Notes: generated by a model not told the origin, from the letters alone. A DNA stretch of 64,000 nucleotides from Natronoarchaeum mannanilyticum (GCF_039522665.1 NZ_BAAADV010000007.1:620001-684000), one strand, 5' to 3'. Numbered from the stretch's first letter, positions 1 to 7,561 are shown. Made by a program: numbers and translations.

Positions 1-300
1 GTCGCAGACCCGCAGCAGCGCGGTGATGTCGGGCTCGTGGGGCTGGGCGGTCAGCGGATCCCGCAGGAAGATGATGCCGTCGATGATCCCGTCGGCGACC
101 TCGGCGCCGATCATCATGTCGCCGCCGAGCGGCCCCGACTCCTTGCGCTCGACCTCCAGATCGGTCTCTTCCATCAGGCGCTTGCCGGTCGTCCCCGTCG
201 CGAGCAGCTCGAAGTTCGAGAGCGTCCCCTCGTGATTCTGCGCGAACTCGATCAGCGACGGCTTCTCCTCGTCGTGGGCGATGAGCGCGACGCGCGTCAT
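1..300 (-). CDS. mgsA: Methylglyoxal synthase, C-terminus cut by window edge
   Basis: The enzyme converts dihydroxyacetone phosphate to methylglyoxal and phosphate in the cytoplasm. One hundred codons are visible from ATG at 298-300, and the frame is open to base 1. The start reads [13 protein letters not shown]. Family motifs follow in order: ATGTTGK, then SGPLGGD, which carries the catalytic Asp region, then [12 protein letters not shown]. About 25-40 C-terminal residues probably lie outside the window. A TATA-like element at 321-330 sits about 26 bp before the start, suggesting a leaderless transcript. It is divergent from the gtrA unit. Confidence 0.93.
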   Translation of the reverse strand, partial: MTRVALIAHDEEKPSLIEFAQNHEGTLSNFELLATGTTGKRLMEETDLEVERKESGPLGGDMMIGAEVADGIIDGIIFLRDPLTAQPHEPDITALLRVCD

Positions 301-320
301 ACCCGTGGCTCGTCGGACGA

Positions 321-330
321 ACAGTTAGTC
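321..330 (-). promoter_or_regulatory. TATA-like promoter of mgsA
   Basis: On the minus strand this reads gactaactgt. It is centred about 26 bp upstream of the mgsA ATG, the spacing expected for a haloarchaeal leaderless transcript. Confidence 0.5.
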
Positions 331-355
331 GTTGTGCACTCGAATCCGCGGCCGA

Positions 356-368
356 ACGATTTAACACC
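356..368 (+). promoter_or_regulatory. TATA-like promoter upstream of the gtrA unit
   Basis: The AT-rich box acgatttaacacc is centred about 30 bp before the ATG at 391 and not near the gtrA ATG at 477. It therefore points to transcription starting at the short upstream ORF. Confidence 0.5.
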
Positions 369-390
369 GCGAGGCAGAGAATCACGTCCG

Positions 391-477
391 ATGCAGAGCC
401 CCCAGGGACGCGAGACCAGCCGCGAGCGCTTGCTCGCGCCGGCGAGGACGGACGTGAGTGCCGCCGGCAAGCACTAA
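391..477 (+). CDS. Short upstream ORF (28 aa) coupled to gtrA
   Basis: A 28-codon frame beginning MQSPQGRETS. Its TAA stop shares one base with the gtrA ATG (TAATG). The TATA-like box at 356-368 is correctly placed for a leaderless message starting at this ATG, so ribosomes may load here and reinitiate at gtrA. The peptide is basic, has no recognisable domain and may act only as a translated leader. It could also be a chance frame; codon usage cannot settle this at such a length. Confidence 0.38.
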   Translation: MQSPQGRETSRERLLAPARTDVSAAGKH

Positions 478-923
478 TGGCGGGGGAGTCGACGCTGCGG
501 ATTCTCCAGAATCGGGTTCGAGCGATGCTCAGCAGCGGTCGGCTGCTTCGGTTCGCGACAGTCGGGGTCGCCGGGACGACCGTCGACTTCGCGATACTGA
601 TCGCGCTGGTGGAACTTCACGCGTTTCCGCCCGCAATCGCCAAACTCGTCGGCGCCGAGACCGCGATCATCGTGATGTTTCTGGTCAACGAACACTGGAC
701 GTTTTCGGAGTGGGGACGGTCCGGTATTCGGCCGCTACTCAGACGGCTTCTCACCTCGAACCTCGTGCGGACCGGCGGCCTCGTCGTCGCCACCGGCGTC
801 CTCGCACTGCTGGTGTACTACGGGGATGTGCAGTACCTGCTGGCCAACGCCGTCGGGATCGCCTGCGGGTTCGTCGTCAACTTCCTCGCGGAGAGCTACT
901 TCACCTGGCGGGTCCATCGGTAG
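477..923 (+). CDS. GtrA-like four-helix membrane protein
   Basis: A 148-residue protein of the GtrA family (PF04138). These are small membrane proteins with four transmembrane helices, often linked to flipping or transfer of lipid-linked sugars for cell-surface glycans. The family signature begins at the N-terminus (LLRFATVGVAGTTVDFAI). It continues with FLVNEHWTFSE after helix 2 and FVVNFLAESYFTWRVHR at the C-terminus. Four hydrophobic segments fill residues about 24-140, the usual GtrA length. No glycosyltransferase lies beside it, so its substrate is unknown. The ATG overlaps the stop of the short ORF at 391-477. Confidence 0.85.
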   Translation: MAGESTLRILQNRVRAMLSSGRLLRFATVGVAGTTVDFAILIALVELHAFPPAIAKLVGAETAIIVMFLVNEHWTFSEWGRSGIRPLLRRLLTSNLVRTGGLVVATGVLALLVYYGDVQYLLANAVGIACGFVVNFLAESYFTWRVHR

Positions 924-950
924 AAACTCCCACAGGGCGTCCGAAACGCA

Positions 951-960
951 ACCCTTAACT
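951..960 (+). promoter_or_regulatory. TATA-like promoter of initiator tRNA-Met
   Basis: The sequence acccttaact is centred about 28 bp before the first base of the mature tRNA, the normal archaeal TATA position. Confidence 0.5.
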
Positions 961-983
961 AGCGGACGGCGGTACGAAATGGT

Positions 984-1058
984 AGCGGGATGGGATAGCC
1001 AGGAGATTCCGGCGGGCTCATAACCCGCAGACCGGTGGTTCAAATCCACCTCCCGCTA
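984..1058 (+). tRNA. Initiator tRNA-Met (CAU)
   Basis: A complete cloverleaf can be folded by eye. The 7-bp acceptor stem agcggga/tcccgct has discriminator A. There is a D-arm, an anticodon stem gcggg/cccgc with loop ctcataa (anticodon cat at 1019-1021), and a T-arm ggtgg/ccacc around ttcaaat. The A1-U72 pair and the three consecutive G-C pairs closing the anticodon stem mark it as the initiator and not the elongator species. It has no intron, and CCA is not encoded. The last 19 bases of its T-arm/acceptor side recur at 1178-1196. Confidence 0.96.
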
Positions 1059-1131
1059 CTTCTTCCGAATCCAACTCTCAAGCGAGGCGTTTTATCGCCG
1101 AGCAACTGCTGGATTCGGAGGAGTACGACGA

Positions 1132-1189
1132 GTGGATTTGAACGAGAGAAACGCGAGCGGAGCGAGCGTTTCGCGTTGTTCAAATCCAC
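1132..1189. repeat. Nested inverted repeat built from tRNA T-arm sequence
   Basis: Outer arms are gtggatttgaac (1132-1143) and gttcaaatccac (1178-1189), which are perfect complements of 12 bp. Inner arms are gaaacgc (1148-1154) and gcgtttc (1166-1172). The outer arms match the T-arm of the adjacent tRNA-iMet in antisense and sense orientation. Transcribed, this would form a long two-part hairpin. Confidence 0.75.
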
Positions 1190-1196
1190 CTCCCGC
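1178..1196 (+). repeat. 19-bp direct repeat of the tRNA-iMet 3' end (att-like)
   Basis: The 19 bases gttcaaatccacctcccgc are identical to 1038-1056 inside tRNA-iMet, 140 bp upstream. Integrases of archaeal proviruses and integrative elements commonly recombine at tRNA 3' ends and leave such a duplicate. No integrase gene lies between or next to the copies, so if it is an att site it is a scar of a lost or collapsed element. Confidence 0.6.
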
Positions 1197-1406
1197 CGCT
1201 GCGGTCGGAGAACCCCGCCGACCGGTCCGTGCGAACGCCTTATCTCCGAGTCGGGCCTACATCGCTACAGCAACCGATCGTCCACAGTGTGCGTCCGCCG
1301 GCACGGCGGTGGACGCAGCGACGGCGGTGCAGTCGACCCTCGCCGTAGTTTCCGCGTGGTTCGCATACAGAGTTCACGCGTCGTTGTCGGAGAGCGGACC
1401 ACAACA

Positions 1407-1520
1407 ATGAGTCACCAACAACAGTTCGGCCAAGCGGCGCGGCGCCGAGGCGACACCAGACCGGGCGTGCTCGCAGAGATAGTGCGGAGCGACCGCACGG
1501 ACAGCGAGGTCGACGAGTGA
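1407..1520 (+). CDS. Small basic protein (37 aa) coupled to the histidine kinase
   Basis: A 37-codon ORF, MSHQQQFGQAARRRG onward, ending at TGA 1518-1520. The stop overlaps the GTG start of the histidine kinase (GTGA), so translation of the two is probably coupled. It has no known domain, is hydrophilic and has no membrane segment. It could be a genuine small partner of the kinase or simply a translated leader. Confidence 0.42.
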   Translation: MSHQQQFGQAARRRGDTRPGVLAEIVRSDRTDSEVDE

Positions 1521-2731
1521 GCCGGTGGCAGCGCGGAGTCTACCTGCTCGGCGTCTCGTTGATTCTTTTCGCAATCGGCCAATCGACGATGAAGGTGCTC
1601 GGCGGCGGCGCCCCGTTCGAGGCGGCGATCGACTTCCTGCTGATCGGGTTCGCCGGCGCGCTGGTGCTGGTCGTCGGGAGCTGGCTGCCCGAAGCCGACC
1701 TGCCGCCGGAGCTGTACCCGCGGATCATCGGCTGGTGTCTGGGCGGGGTCGGCGTCATGCTAACGCTGCTGGCATTGCGGGCCGTGCATCCGGGCGTCAC
1801 GACCTCGTTCTCCTACGGTACCAGAGCGCTCTCGATAACGATCGGATCGATCGCGGGGCTCGGAATCGGCATCCACGAGGCTCGGGCCATCGCCCGCGAG
1901 CGTACGCTCGTCGAGCGAAACGACGAGCTGCGGCGCACGCAGGAACGGCTCGAACGCGCGAACGGGGAGTTGACCCGCGTCCAGGGCGAGCTCGAAGACA
2001 CCGTCCGGCGGCTGGAGGCGTCCAACGAACGGCTCGACCAGTTTGCGTCGACGGCCGCCCACGACGTCCAGGAGCCCCTGCGGATGGTGTCGCAGTATCT
2101 CGGGCTGCTGGAGAAACGGTACGGCGACGAGCTAGACGAGGACGCGACCGAGTACCTGGAGTTCGCGGTCGACGGCGCCGACCGGATGCAGACGCTGGTC
2201 AACGACCTGCTCGATTACGCTCGCGTCGAAGGCAACGGAGTCTCGTTCGAGCGCGTCGACCTGAACGACGTCCTCGCGGACGTGCGGACCGACCTGAAGG
2301 TTCGCATTGCGGAGAGCAACGCCGAAATCACCGCCGAAGAGTTGCCCCACGTCGAGGGAGACGCCGGACAGCTGCGCCAGCTGTTCCAGAACCTCCTGCA
2401 GAACGCCATCGAGTACAGCGGCGACGAACCGCCGCGAATCCGCGTCGGGGCGGAACGGGCCGGCGACGAGTGGCGGGTGACCGTCCGCGACGAGGGGATC
2501 GGGATCGACGCCGACGCGCAGGAGCAGATCTTCGAACTGTTCGAGCGACTCGACGCCGGGAGCGACCACAGCGGGTCCGGCATCGGTCTGGCGCTGTGTC
2601 ACCGGATCGCCGAACACCACGGCGGCGAGATCGAAGTGGAGTCCGAGCCGGGCCGGGGATCGGCGTTCTCGGTGACGGTACTCGCGGCGGAGCAGGTCGA
2701 AGAACGCCCGGAAACAGTGTCGACCGACTGA
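1517..2731 (+). CDS. Membrane sensor histidine kinase
   Basis: A 404-residue two-component kinase. Four hydrophobic helices span residues about 7-120, forming an N-terminal membrane sensor, and a coiled coil follows (about 122-170). A HisKA domain has the phospho-acceptor at His182 in AAHDVQEPLRM. The HATPase_c domain shows the N box LLQNAIEYSG, the G1 box DEGIGID and the G2 box GSGIGLALCHRI. There is no receiver domain and no adjacent response regulator, so its partner is unknown. GTG at 1517 is chosen because it overlaps the stop of the preceding small ORF and precedes the first helix directly. Confidence 0.92.
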   Translation: MSRWQRGVYLLGVSLILFAIGQSTMKVLGGGAPFEAAIDFLLIGFAGALVLVVGSWLPEADLPPELYPRIIGWCLGGVGVMLTLLALRAVHPGVTTSFSYGTRALSITIGSIAGLGIGIHEARAIARERTLVERNDELRRTQERLERANGELTRVQGELEDTVRRLEASNERLDQFASTAAHDVQEPLRMVSQYLGLLEKRYGDELDEDATEYLEFAVDGADRMQTLVNDLLDYARVEGNGVSFERVDLNDVLADVRTDLKVRIAESNAEITAEELPHVEGDAGQLRQLFQNLLQNAIEYSGDEPPRIRVGAERAGDEWRVTVRDEGIGIDADAQEQIFELFERLDAGSDHSGSGIGLALCHRIAEHHGGEIEVESEPGRGSAFSVTVLAAEQVEERPETVSTD

Positions 2732-2808
2732 TCGGCCGGTCGACGCGCAATCGAGAGTGGAAACAGGACAGAGGCGGCTCGACGCCGTTCAGCGCCGGCA
2801 ACGCGACG

Positions 2809-3513
2809 TTACAGCGAAATGTGAGTGACGACGTCCGTCGATCCGTCGCCCGAGAGCGCGGCGTCTCGCTCGATCCGGTCGACCGCCTCGCCGAGGTCCC
2901 CTTCGAACGGGAACTCGCGAGCGTCGTCGACGCGGCGATCCTCGGCGTCGTACGCGAGGAACCCGGCGTCGTCGAGCTTCGGCAGGTGGTGGTGGTGGAG
3001 ATCGAGCGCCACGTCGTCGCGGGCGTCGTCGGATTGGGCGACGATGCGCTCCGCGAGAGCGTCGAGACCGATCGGCTCGTCGACGCGAGCGACGTGTTCG
3101 AGAACGGAGCGACGCCGTCGGTCGGCGAGCGCCGAGAGCGCGGCGTCGGGGTCGGCAGCTCCTTCGACCGCTTCGAGAACGAGCTCGAATCGGGCCGCGC
3201 GATCCGTCGCGGCGGCCCCGCCGTCCGTCAGGTCGATCAGGCCGACGTCGTCGAGTTTCGGCAGGTGACGGTGGTGGAGGTCGATCGCCACGTCGCCGTG
3301 GCGGTCCGCGTCGACGTCGATTGGCGAGACGCCGGCCTCGACGGCCGCGACGCGGATCGCGAGGACGTCGGCGGACGTGCGGCCGCGGGCGGTCAGCAGC
3401 TGTGCCAGCGCGGTCCGGCGCCGCCCGTCGGCGAGCGCCGAGAGCGCGGCGTCGGTCGCGGACGCGCCCTCTTCCGGCTCGATCCGGTCGACGGAGATGG
3501 TTCGATCGGTCAT
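2809..3513 (-). CDS. Tandem DUF7344-type winged-helix protein
   Basis: A 234-residue haloarchaeal protein made of two copies of the same module (about residues 20-100 and 120-200). Each has an ALSALADxRRR segment followed by a xHHxHLPKLDD segment. Both are typical, from memory, of DUF7344, a predicted DNA-binding winged helix. It is probably a transcriptional regulator, with no known target. A GTG codon lies just before the chosen ATG at 3511-3513 and could be used instead. A TATA-like patch is near 3551-3560. It converges with the histidine kinase gene. Confidence 0.78.
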   Translation of the reverse strand: MTDRTISVDRIEPEEGASATDAALSALADGRRRTALAQLLTARGRTSADVLAIRVAAVEAGVSPIDVDADRHGDVAIDLHHRHLPKLDDVGLIDLTDGGAAATDRAARFELVLEAVEGAADPDAALSALADRRRRSVLEHVARVDEPIGLDALAERIVAQSDDARDDVALDLHHHHLPKLDDAGFLAYDAEDRRVDDAREFPFEGDLGEAVDRIERDAALSGDGSTDVVTHISL

Positions 3514-3944
3514 CACTACCCGAAAGGCGCGGGGCGGGGATGTCGTTCGCTCCTAAAGAGTTAGTGTGGCCTACGCGGTACTTCAGGGCGATCGATAGAG
3601 ATCGGCGCGCGGTCGGTCGGTTTTCGGATGTCGTAGGGCGATCGTGTCCAGGAACTCCCGAGCCGATAGTTGAGGCGGGTGCGCGTAAGGGTGGGTTCAC
3701 CGCGCGCGCGAGACAGTACGAACGTGCTACTCGCGTCGAAACGGACTCGTCCGACCGTCGCGCGCCGCGCTCGACGGAACGATGACGACTGGTGATCCGC
3801 CGGGAGAGAGCGACCGACGCGCAGAGAGCGACCAGTCCGGTCAGTAGTCGTCGGCGAGCCGAAAGTAAACGCAGCCAGATCGGTCGGGTACGAAACGACT
3901 ACCGGAGTAACTACTTGCCCGCCTTGCAGGTACCGAGAACTGAT
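3514..3944. other. Divergent intergenic region, no gene seen
   Basis: About 430 bp between divergent genes. The frames are Arg/Ser-rich and look non-coding. AT-rich patches at 3551-3560 (minus) and around 3890-3915 (plus) are candidate core promoters. No repeat or RNA gene was recognised. Confidence 0.6.
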
Positions 3945-4979
3945 ATGAGGCGCGCGTGGGCGATCCTGACGGTCGCGATCCTCGTCTCGCTGGTGGTCGT
4001 GCCGGGCGCGGCGGCCGCCCAGGAGACGCGAACGGGGGGTACAGTGGTGATCGAAGAGAACGAGACCGTCGAGGGGCTGACGGTGGTCGGGGGGACGGTC
4101 GTCGTCGACGGCACGGTCGACGGCGACCTGACCGTCGTCGGCGGGTCGGCGACGGTCAACGGCGATGTCACCGGCGACGTCGAGGCGATGACCGGCGACC
4201 TGCGGATCGACGGGACAGTCGGCGGCGACGTCGACGCCGCCGGGGGGAACGTCAGGCTGGGACGGCAGGGCCGGGTCAACGGCTCGCTGTCGGCAGCCGC
4301 CGGCGGCGTGTCGATCAACGGCGTCGTGGACGAAGACGCCGAGATCGCCGCCGGATCGATCTACCTCGGCGAGAACGCGCGGATCGGCGGGGACCTGACC
4401 TACGCCGGCGAGCTAGAGCGCAGCGGCGGCGCGCAGATCGGTGGCGAGCTCGTGCAGGACGCCGGCGTCGCCGCCGGTCCGGTCCAGTTCCCGATGGCGT
4501 TCCAGTGGGCGCTCGCCGTCTACGGGCTGTTGATCAACCTGCTGGTGGGGATCATCCTGCTCGCGCTGGCGCCCGGGTTCGCGCGCGACGTCGTCGACAG
4601 GGCCACGGGATCGATCCTCGGGAGCGTCGGCGTCGGGCTGGTCGTGCTGATCGGCGTGCCGATACTGCTTGCGTTGCTTGCGATCACGGTCGTCGGCATC
4701 CCGATCATGCTCGCCGGGACCCTGCTGTTCGTGCTGTACGTCTGGATCGCGACGGTGTACGGCCGCTTCGCGGTCGGGGCGTGGCTGATCGGGCTCGTCG
4801 GCGCGCGGAACCGGTGGATCGCGCTGCTGGTCGGGCTGATTCTGGTCGGCCTGCTGGCCCAGGTGCCGTACGTCGGCCCCGCGATCTCCGCGATCGTGAC
4901 GCTGATCGGCGTCGGCGCCGTCGCGCTGGCGCTCAGGGACGCCCGCAGGGAGCGCGGGGAGATACGACAACGCAATTGA
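3945..4979 (+). CDS. Bactofilin-like (polymer-forming) membrane protein
   Basis: A 344-residue protein. It has an N-terminal signal/anchor (residues about 3-25, ending near AAAAQ). About 140 residues follow of short repeated beta-strand turns of the form GxVxGDxxxxGG, typical of the right-handed beta-helix of polymer-forming cytoskeletal proteins (bactofilin, PF04519). The C-terminal half has about four to five hydrophobic helices. The start ATG at 3945 puts the signal peptide at the very N-terminus. The repeat domain after the signal sequence is predicted to lie outside the membrane and could scaffold an envelope structure; the precise role is unknown. Confidence 0.82.
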   Translation: MRRAWAILTVAILVSLVVVPGAAAAQETRTGGTVVIEENETVEGLTVVGGTVVVDGTVDGDLTVVGGSATVNGDVTGDVEAMTGDLRIDGTVGGDVDAAGGNVRLGRQGRVNGSLSAAAGGVSINGVVDEDAEIAAGSIYLGENARIGGDLTYAGELERSGGAQIGGELVQDAGVAAGPVQFPMAFQWALAVYGLLINLLVGIILLALAPGFARDVVDRATGSILGSVGVGLVVLIGVPILLALLAITVVGIPIMLAGTLLFVLYVWIATVYGRFAVGAWLIGLVGARNRWIALLVGLILVGLLAQVPYVGPAISAIVTLIGVGAVALALRDARRERGEIRQRN

Positions 4980-5060
4980 TCGTGTGAGAGCGGCCGAACG
5001 ACGACCGTCGGATCGAGTTGGAGAGAACCGATGATGGGAACGCCGAAATCTAGCCGCACC

Positions 5061-5070
5061 TATTTTTATC
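5061..5070 (+). promoter_or_regulatory. TATA box of the 5091 gene
   Basis: The sequence tatttttatc is a strong AT box in GC-rich surroundings, centred 25 bp before the ATG at 5091. It favours that start over an in-frame ATG at 5031. Confidence 0.65.
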
Positions 5071-5090
5071 ACCCTGTCCAACGGTCAACT

Positions 5091-5990
5091 ATGGCAGGCA
5101 ACGACGCGTCGGTGATCGAGCGGTTACGAAAGCCGGAGTACACCGGCGAAAACAGGTGCACGCCGTGTACGATCGTCAACGTGGGGATCGCGGCGGTCGC
5201 GAGCGCGCTCGCCTGGGTCGTCGCCGCCCGAGCGATCGGCGAGGCGGCCGCCGGTGGGCTCGGCGTCGGGCTGTTCGCCGCGTGTCTGGGAATCATCTAC
5301 CTCTGGGGCTACCTGATCCCCGGAACCCCGACGCTGACGAAACGGTATCTTCCGAATCGCGTGCTCGCGCTGTTCGACAAGCATCCGCTGGACGACCAGC
5401 ACTCCGAGGAGGAGCCATTTGACGCGGTCGAACGCAAGGAAGCCGAGCGGCGAAACGCGGTCGACCCCGAGCAGTTCCTGCTGGGCGCGAACGTCGTCGC
5501 GCCGTGCGAGCGCGAGGACGATCTCTGTCTGTCCGACGAGTTCGCCGACCGTCTCGAGGATCACACCGAGCGGTTTCGATCGTCGGAGCCGGACGCCGAG
5601 ACGTTCGCCGACCTGTTCGACGCCGATCCCGAGTCGGTGGCGGTGGAGGACCGGGATCATCCGGCGGTCGAGATCCGCAACCGCGTTCGAAAGTGGCCCT
5701 CGGACGGAGCGCTGATCGCGGACGTCGCCGCCGACCGCGCGCTGCGAGACCAGTCCGACGACTGGACGGCGGTGCCGCTCGAACAGCGGCTGAAGATTCT
5801 CGAATCGCTCCGCTCGTTCCGCCAGACCTGCCCGCTGTGCTCGGGCGGCGTCGAACTCGGCACGGACACCGTCGAATCCTGCTGTCGGTCGTACGAGGTC
5901 GCGACAGCGAGCTGCCTCGACTGCGGTGAGACGTTGCTGGAGTTCGACCCGTCGGCTATCGACGCCGCTGCCGAGAAAGAAGCAGTCTGA
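5091..5990 (+). CDS. Haloarchaeal membrane protein with C-terminal zinc ribbon
   Basis: A 299-residue protein of unknown function. A cysteine pair (CTPC, about residue 22) precedes two hydrophobic helices (about residues 27-80). An acidic soluble region follows. Near the C-terminus CPLC, a CC pair and CLDC form a probable zinc-binding ribbon. The ATG at 5091 is supported by the TATA box 25 bp upstream. No catalytic motif was recognised. The layout suggests a membrane-anchored scaffold or regulator. Its stop lies 15 bp from the convergent purine phosphoribosyltransferase gene. Confidence 0.75.
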   Translation: MAGNDASVIERLRKPEYTGENRCTPCTIVNVGIAAVASALAWVVAARAIGEAAAGGLGVGLFAACLGIIYLWGYLIPGTPTLTKRYLPNRVLALFDKHPLDDQHSEEEPFDAVERKEAERRNAVDPEQFLLGANVVAPCEREDDLCLSDEFADRLEDHTERFRSSEPDAETFADLFDADPESVAVEDRDHPAVEIRNRVRKWPSDGALIADVAADRALRDQSDDWTAVPLEQRLKILESLRSFRQTCPLCSGGVELGTDTVESCCRSYEVATASCLDCGETLLEFDPSAIDAAAEKEAV

Positions 5991-6005
5991 TCGGCGTCGG
6001 CGCCC

Positions 6006-6575
6006 TCAGTTGTCGCCGTGGTCGTCGACGATCACGACCTCGGCGTCCTCGACGTCGACGTTGATCAGCGTCTTGGCCGCGTAGTCGGTCGACTCTAGCG
6101 CGTTCTCGCCGCCGACCTTCTTGATCACCGCGACGACGTCGACGACGTCGGCGCCGATGTCCTCGAGCGAGCCGAGGATCGCCTTGAGCGTCCCGCCGGT
6201 CGAGAGCACGTCGTCGAGCACGAGCACGCGGTCGCCCTCGTAGACGTCGTTGATGTACATCTCGGACTCGGAGTAGCCCGTCTCCTGGAACAGCGCGACT
6301 TCGCCGTCGAGACCGTACTGGCGCTTGCGGATGACGACCAGCGGGATGTCGGTCATCAGCGAGACGGCCGTCGAGATGTGGATCCCCATCGCGGCGGGCG
6401 TGACGATCTTGTCGACGTCCTCGAGGTCCGCCTTCCGGATGATGCGGATGACGATCTCCCGGAGCAGTTCCGGCTCGAGCATCGGGACGCCGTCGCTGAT
6501 CGGGTGGACGAAGTAGTGGTAGCCGTCCTTTTCGATTATCGGCGCATCGAGGAGCGACCGCTTCAGCTGGTCCAT
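6006..6575 (-). CDS. hpt: Hypoxanthine/guanine (purine) phosphoribosyltransferase
   Basis: A 189-residue cytoplasmic purine salvage enzyme that joins hypoxanthine or guanine to PRPP. The PRPP-binding signature is [13 protein letters not shown] (about residues 120-132). ITPAAMGI-like residues ([10 protein letters not shown]) form the upstream substrate loop, and RKRQYG is typical of the archaeal APRT-like HGPRTase group. Exact purine preference cannot be read from sequence. ATG at 6573-6575 is favoured over upstream starts because a TATA-like element (6596-6607) lies 27 bp before it. Confidence 0.88.
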   Translation of the reverse strand: MDQLKRSLLDAPIIEKDGYHYFVHPISDGVPMLEPELLREIVIRIIRKADLEDVDKIVTPAAMGIHISTAVSLMTDIPLVVIRKRQYGLDGEVALFQETGYSESEMYINDVYEGDRVLVLDDVLSTGGTLKAILGSLEDIGADVVDVVAVIKKVGGENALESTDYAAKTLINVDVEDAEVVIVDDHGDN

Positions 6576-6595
6576 GGTGGAACTACCGTAGCCGC

Positions 6596-6607
6596 GAAGT
6601 AAAGATG
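6596..6607 (-). promoter_or_regulatory. TATA-like promoter of hpt
   Basis: On the minus strand this reads catctttacttc, centred 27 bp before the hpt ATG. It fits a leaderless transcript. Confidence 0.55.
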
Positions 6608-6655
6608 ACGATACACCCCGCGGGACCCTCACGATCGTTCCGACGCGGTCGCTAG

Positions 6656-6664
6656 CCTTACTAA
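6656..6664 (+). promoter_or_regulatory. TATA-like promoter of the 6687 gene
   Basis: The sequence ccttactaa is centred 27 bp before the ATG at 6687. It shares a roughly 110-bp divergent promoter region with hpt. Confidence 0.5.
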
Positions 6665-6686
6665 CGGCTAGAACCTACCGTGACCT

Positions 6687-7031
6687 ATGACTCCCGCCAG
6701 GATCCCCTCCAGCGAGATACCCGACGACCGACCGCCGGACGCGACGCGCAAGGCGGTGCTCTGCTGTCCGGACTGCGACCACCGGAGCCCGCCGGCCGGC
6801 GACTGGATCTCCCGCAGCGTCGGCGACAGGGAGATCCGCCGCTGTCCCGAGTGCAACGCCGTGATCGAGCGGCGCCCGACGTTCGACGATCGCGACGAGT
6901 CCGACACCCCCCGGCCGCTGGCGACGCTGAACGGCGCCGCACACGAGGCGTTCGTCCGATCGATGGCTGTCGTGCGCATCGGAATCAGCACGCCCGCCCG
7001 CGCGGTCGCGGACGCCGTCGACCTGCGCTAG
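6687..7031 (+). CDS. Small zinc-ribbon protein
   Basis: A 114-residue soluble protein with two CxxC pairs (CCPDC at about residue 26-30 and CPEC at about 53-56) that should bind one zinc. The remainder has no motif I recognise. Proteins of this layout are common and mostly uncharacterised in haloarchaea. It is transcribed divergently from hpt and converges on the pilin cluster; only 16 bp separate the two stop codons. Confidence 0.72.
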   Translation: MTPARIPSSEIPDDRPPDATRKAVLCCPDCDHRSPPAGDWISRSVGDREIRRCPECNAVIERRPTFDDRDESDTPRPLATLNGAAHEAFVRSMAVVRIGISTPARAVADAVDLR

Positions 7032-7060
7032 GATTTCTCGACCTCCGCTAGGATTTCGGG
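7021..7060. repeat. 20-bp imperfect tandem duplication across two convergent stops
   Basis: Bases 7021-7040 and 7041-7060 match at 17 of 20 positions (common core cgctaggatttc). The first copy carries the TAG stop of the zinc-ribbon gene. The second carries the complementary stop of the pilin gene on the other strand. Confidence 0.6.
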
Positions 7061-7461
7061 CCGCGCCAGCGCCGCAGTTCGTGCCGATCGCCGTCCTCGT
7101 CGTGCCAGTAGACGATCACGGTCTGGTCCGGCCCGACGGCGTAGATCGTCAGCTCGTCGCCGGCCGTCACGTTCCGTTCCTTCGCCCACGTGTCGAGCGT
7201 GACGTTGTCGCTGACGACGGCGATGCGGTCGCCCTGCAACGTGTTCCCCGAGCGGTGCTGGACGGTCAGCGTCTCCGCGTCCTCGTCGTACTCGAACCGG
7301 AGCTCGGCGGTCGGCGTCTCCTCGTCCAGAAACCTGTCGTCGAAGTCGAACACGACGACCCCCACGACCACGGCGCCGACCAGTGCGACCGCTACCATCA
7401 ACAGCGAGCCGATCACCTGCGCGCTGGCCCGAGCGTCGGCGTCGAACGTGTCCGGTAGCAT
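7048..7461 (-). CDS. Type IV pilin-like protein 1
   Basis: A 137-residue archaeal pilin-like protein. A short polar leader is followed by ARASAQVIGSLLMVAVAL and a hydrophobic helix (residues about 12-38), matching the archaeal Pilin_N (DUF1628) pattern processed by the prepilin peptidase PibD. The C-terminal domain is a small beta-rich acidic module ending in YWHDEDGDRHEL. It is the last gene of four pilin-like genes on the minus strand. The ATG at 7461 is chosen because upstream codons lack the leader pattern. Confidence 0.75.
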   Translation of the reverse strand: MLPDTFDADARASAQVIGSLLMVAVALVGAVVVGVVVFDFDDRFLDEETPTAELRFEYDEDAETLTVQHRSGNTLQGDRIAVVSDNVTLDTWAKERNVTAGDELTIYAVGPDQTVIVYWHDEDGDRHELRRWRGPKS

Positions 7462-7561
7462 CGATCGATCTCGCGTAGTGGGGGTCGTCGGCCCGGAACC
7501 TCCGAGTGCGCCACCCGCGTCATGTTCGCCTCTCGCCGGGGCCACCTAATAGTTTCCCGGC

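Larger units (their letters stand above)
1059..1406. other. Intergenic region with tRNA-derived remnants
   Basis: About 350 bp between tRNA-iMet and the next small ORF. It holds no convincing gene. It contains an antisense fragment (1132-1143) and a sense fragment (1178-1196) of the tRNA T-arm/3' end, with an inner inverted repeat between them. The downstream part (about 1200-1400) shows nothing recognisable beyond weak AT-rich patches near 1365-1375. Confidence 0.7.

Noticed and set aside
1525-3564. 679-codon open frame on the plus strand
   Set aside because: It lies across the histidine kinase and the DUF7344-type gene in other frames; it is Arg-rich and has no motifs.
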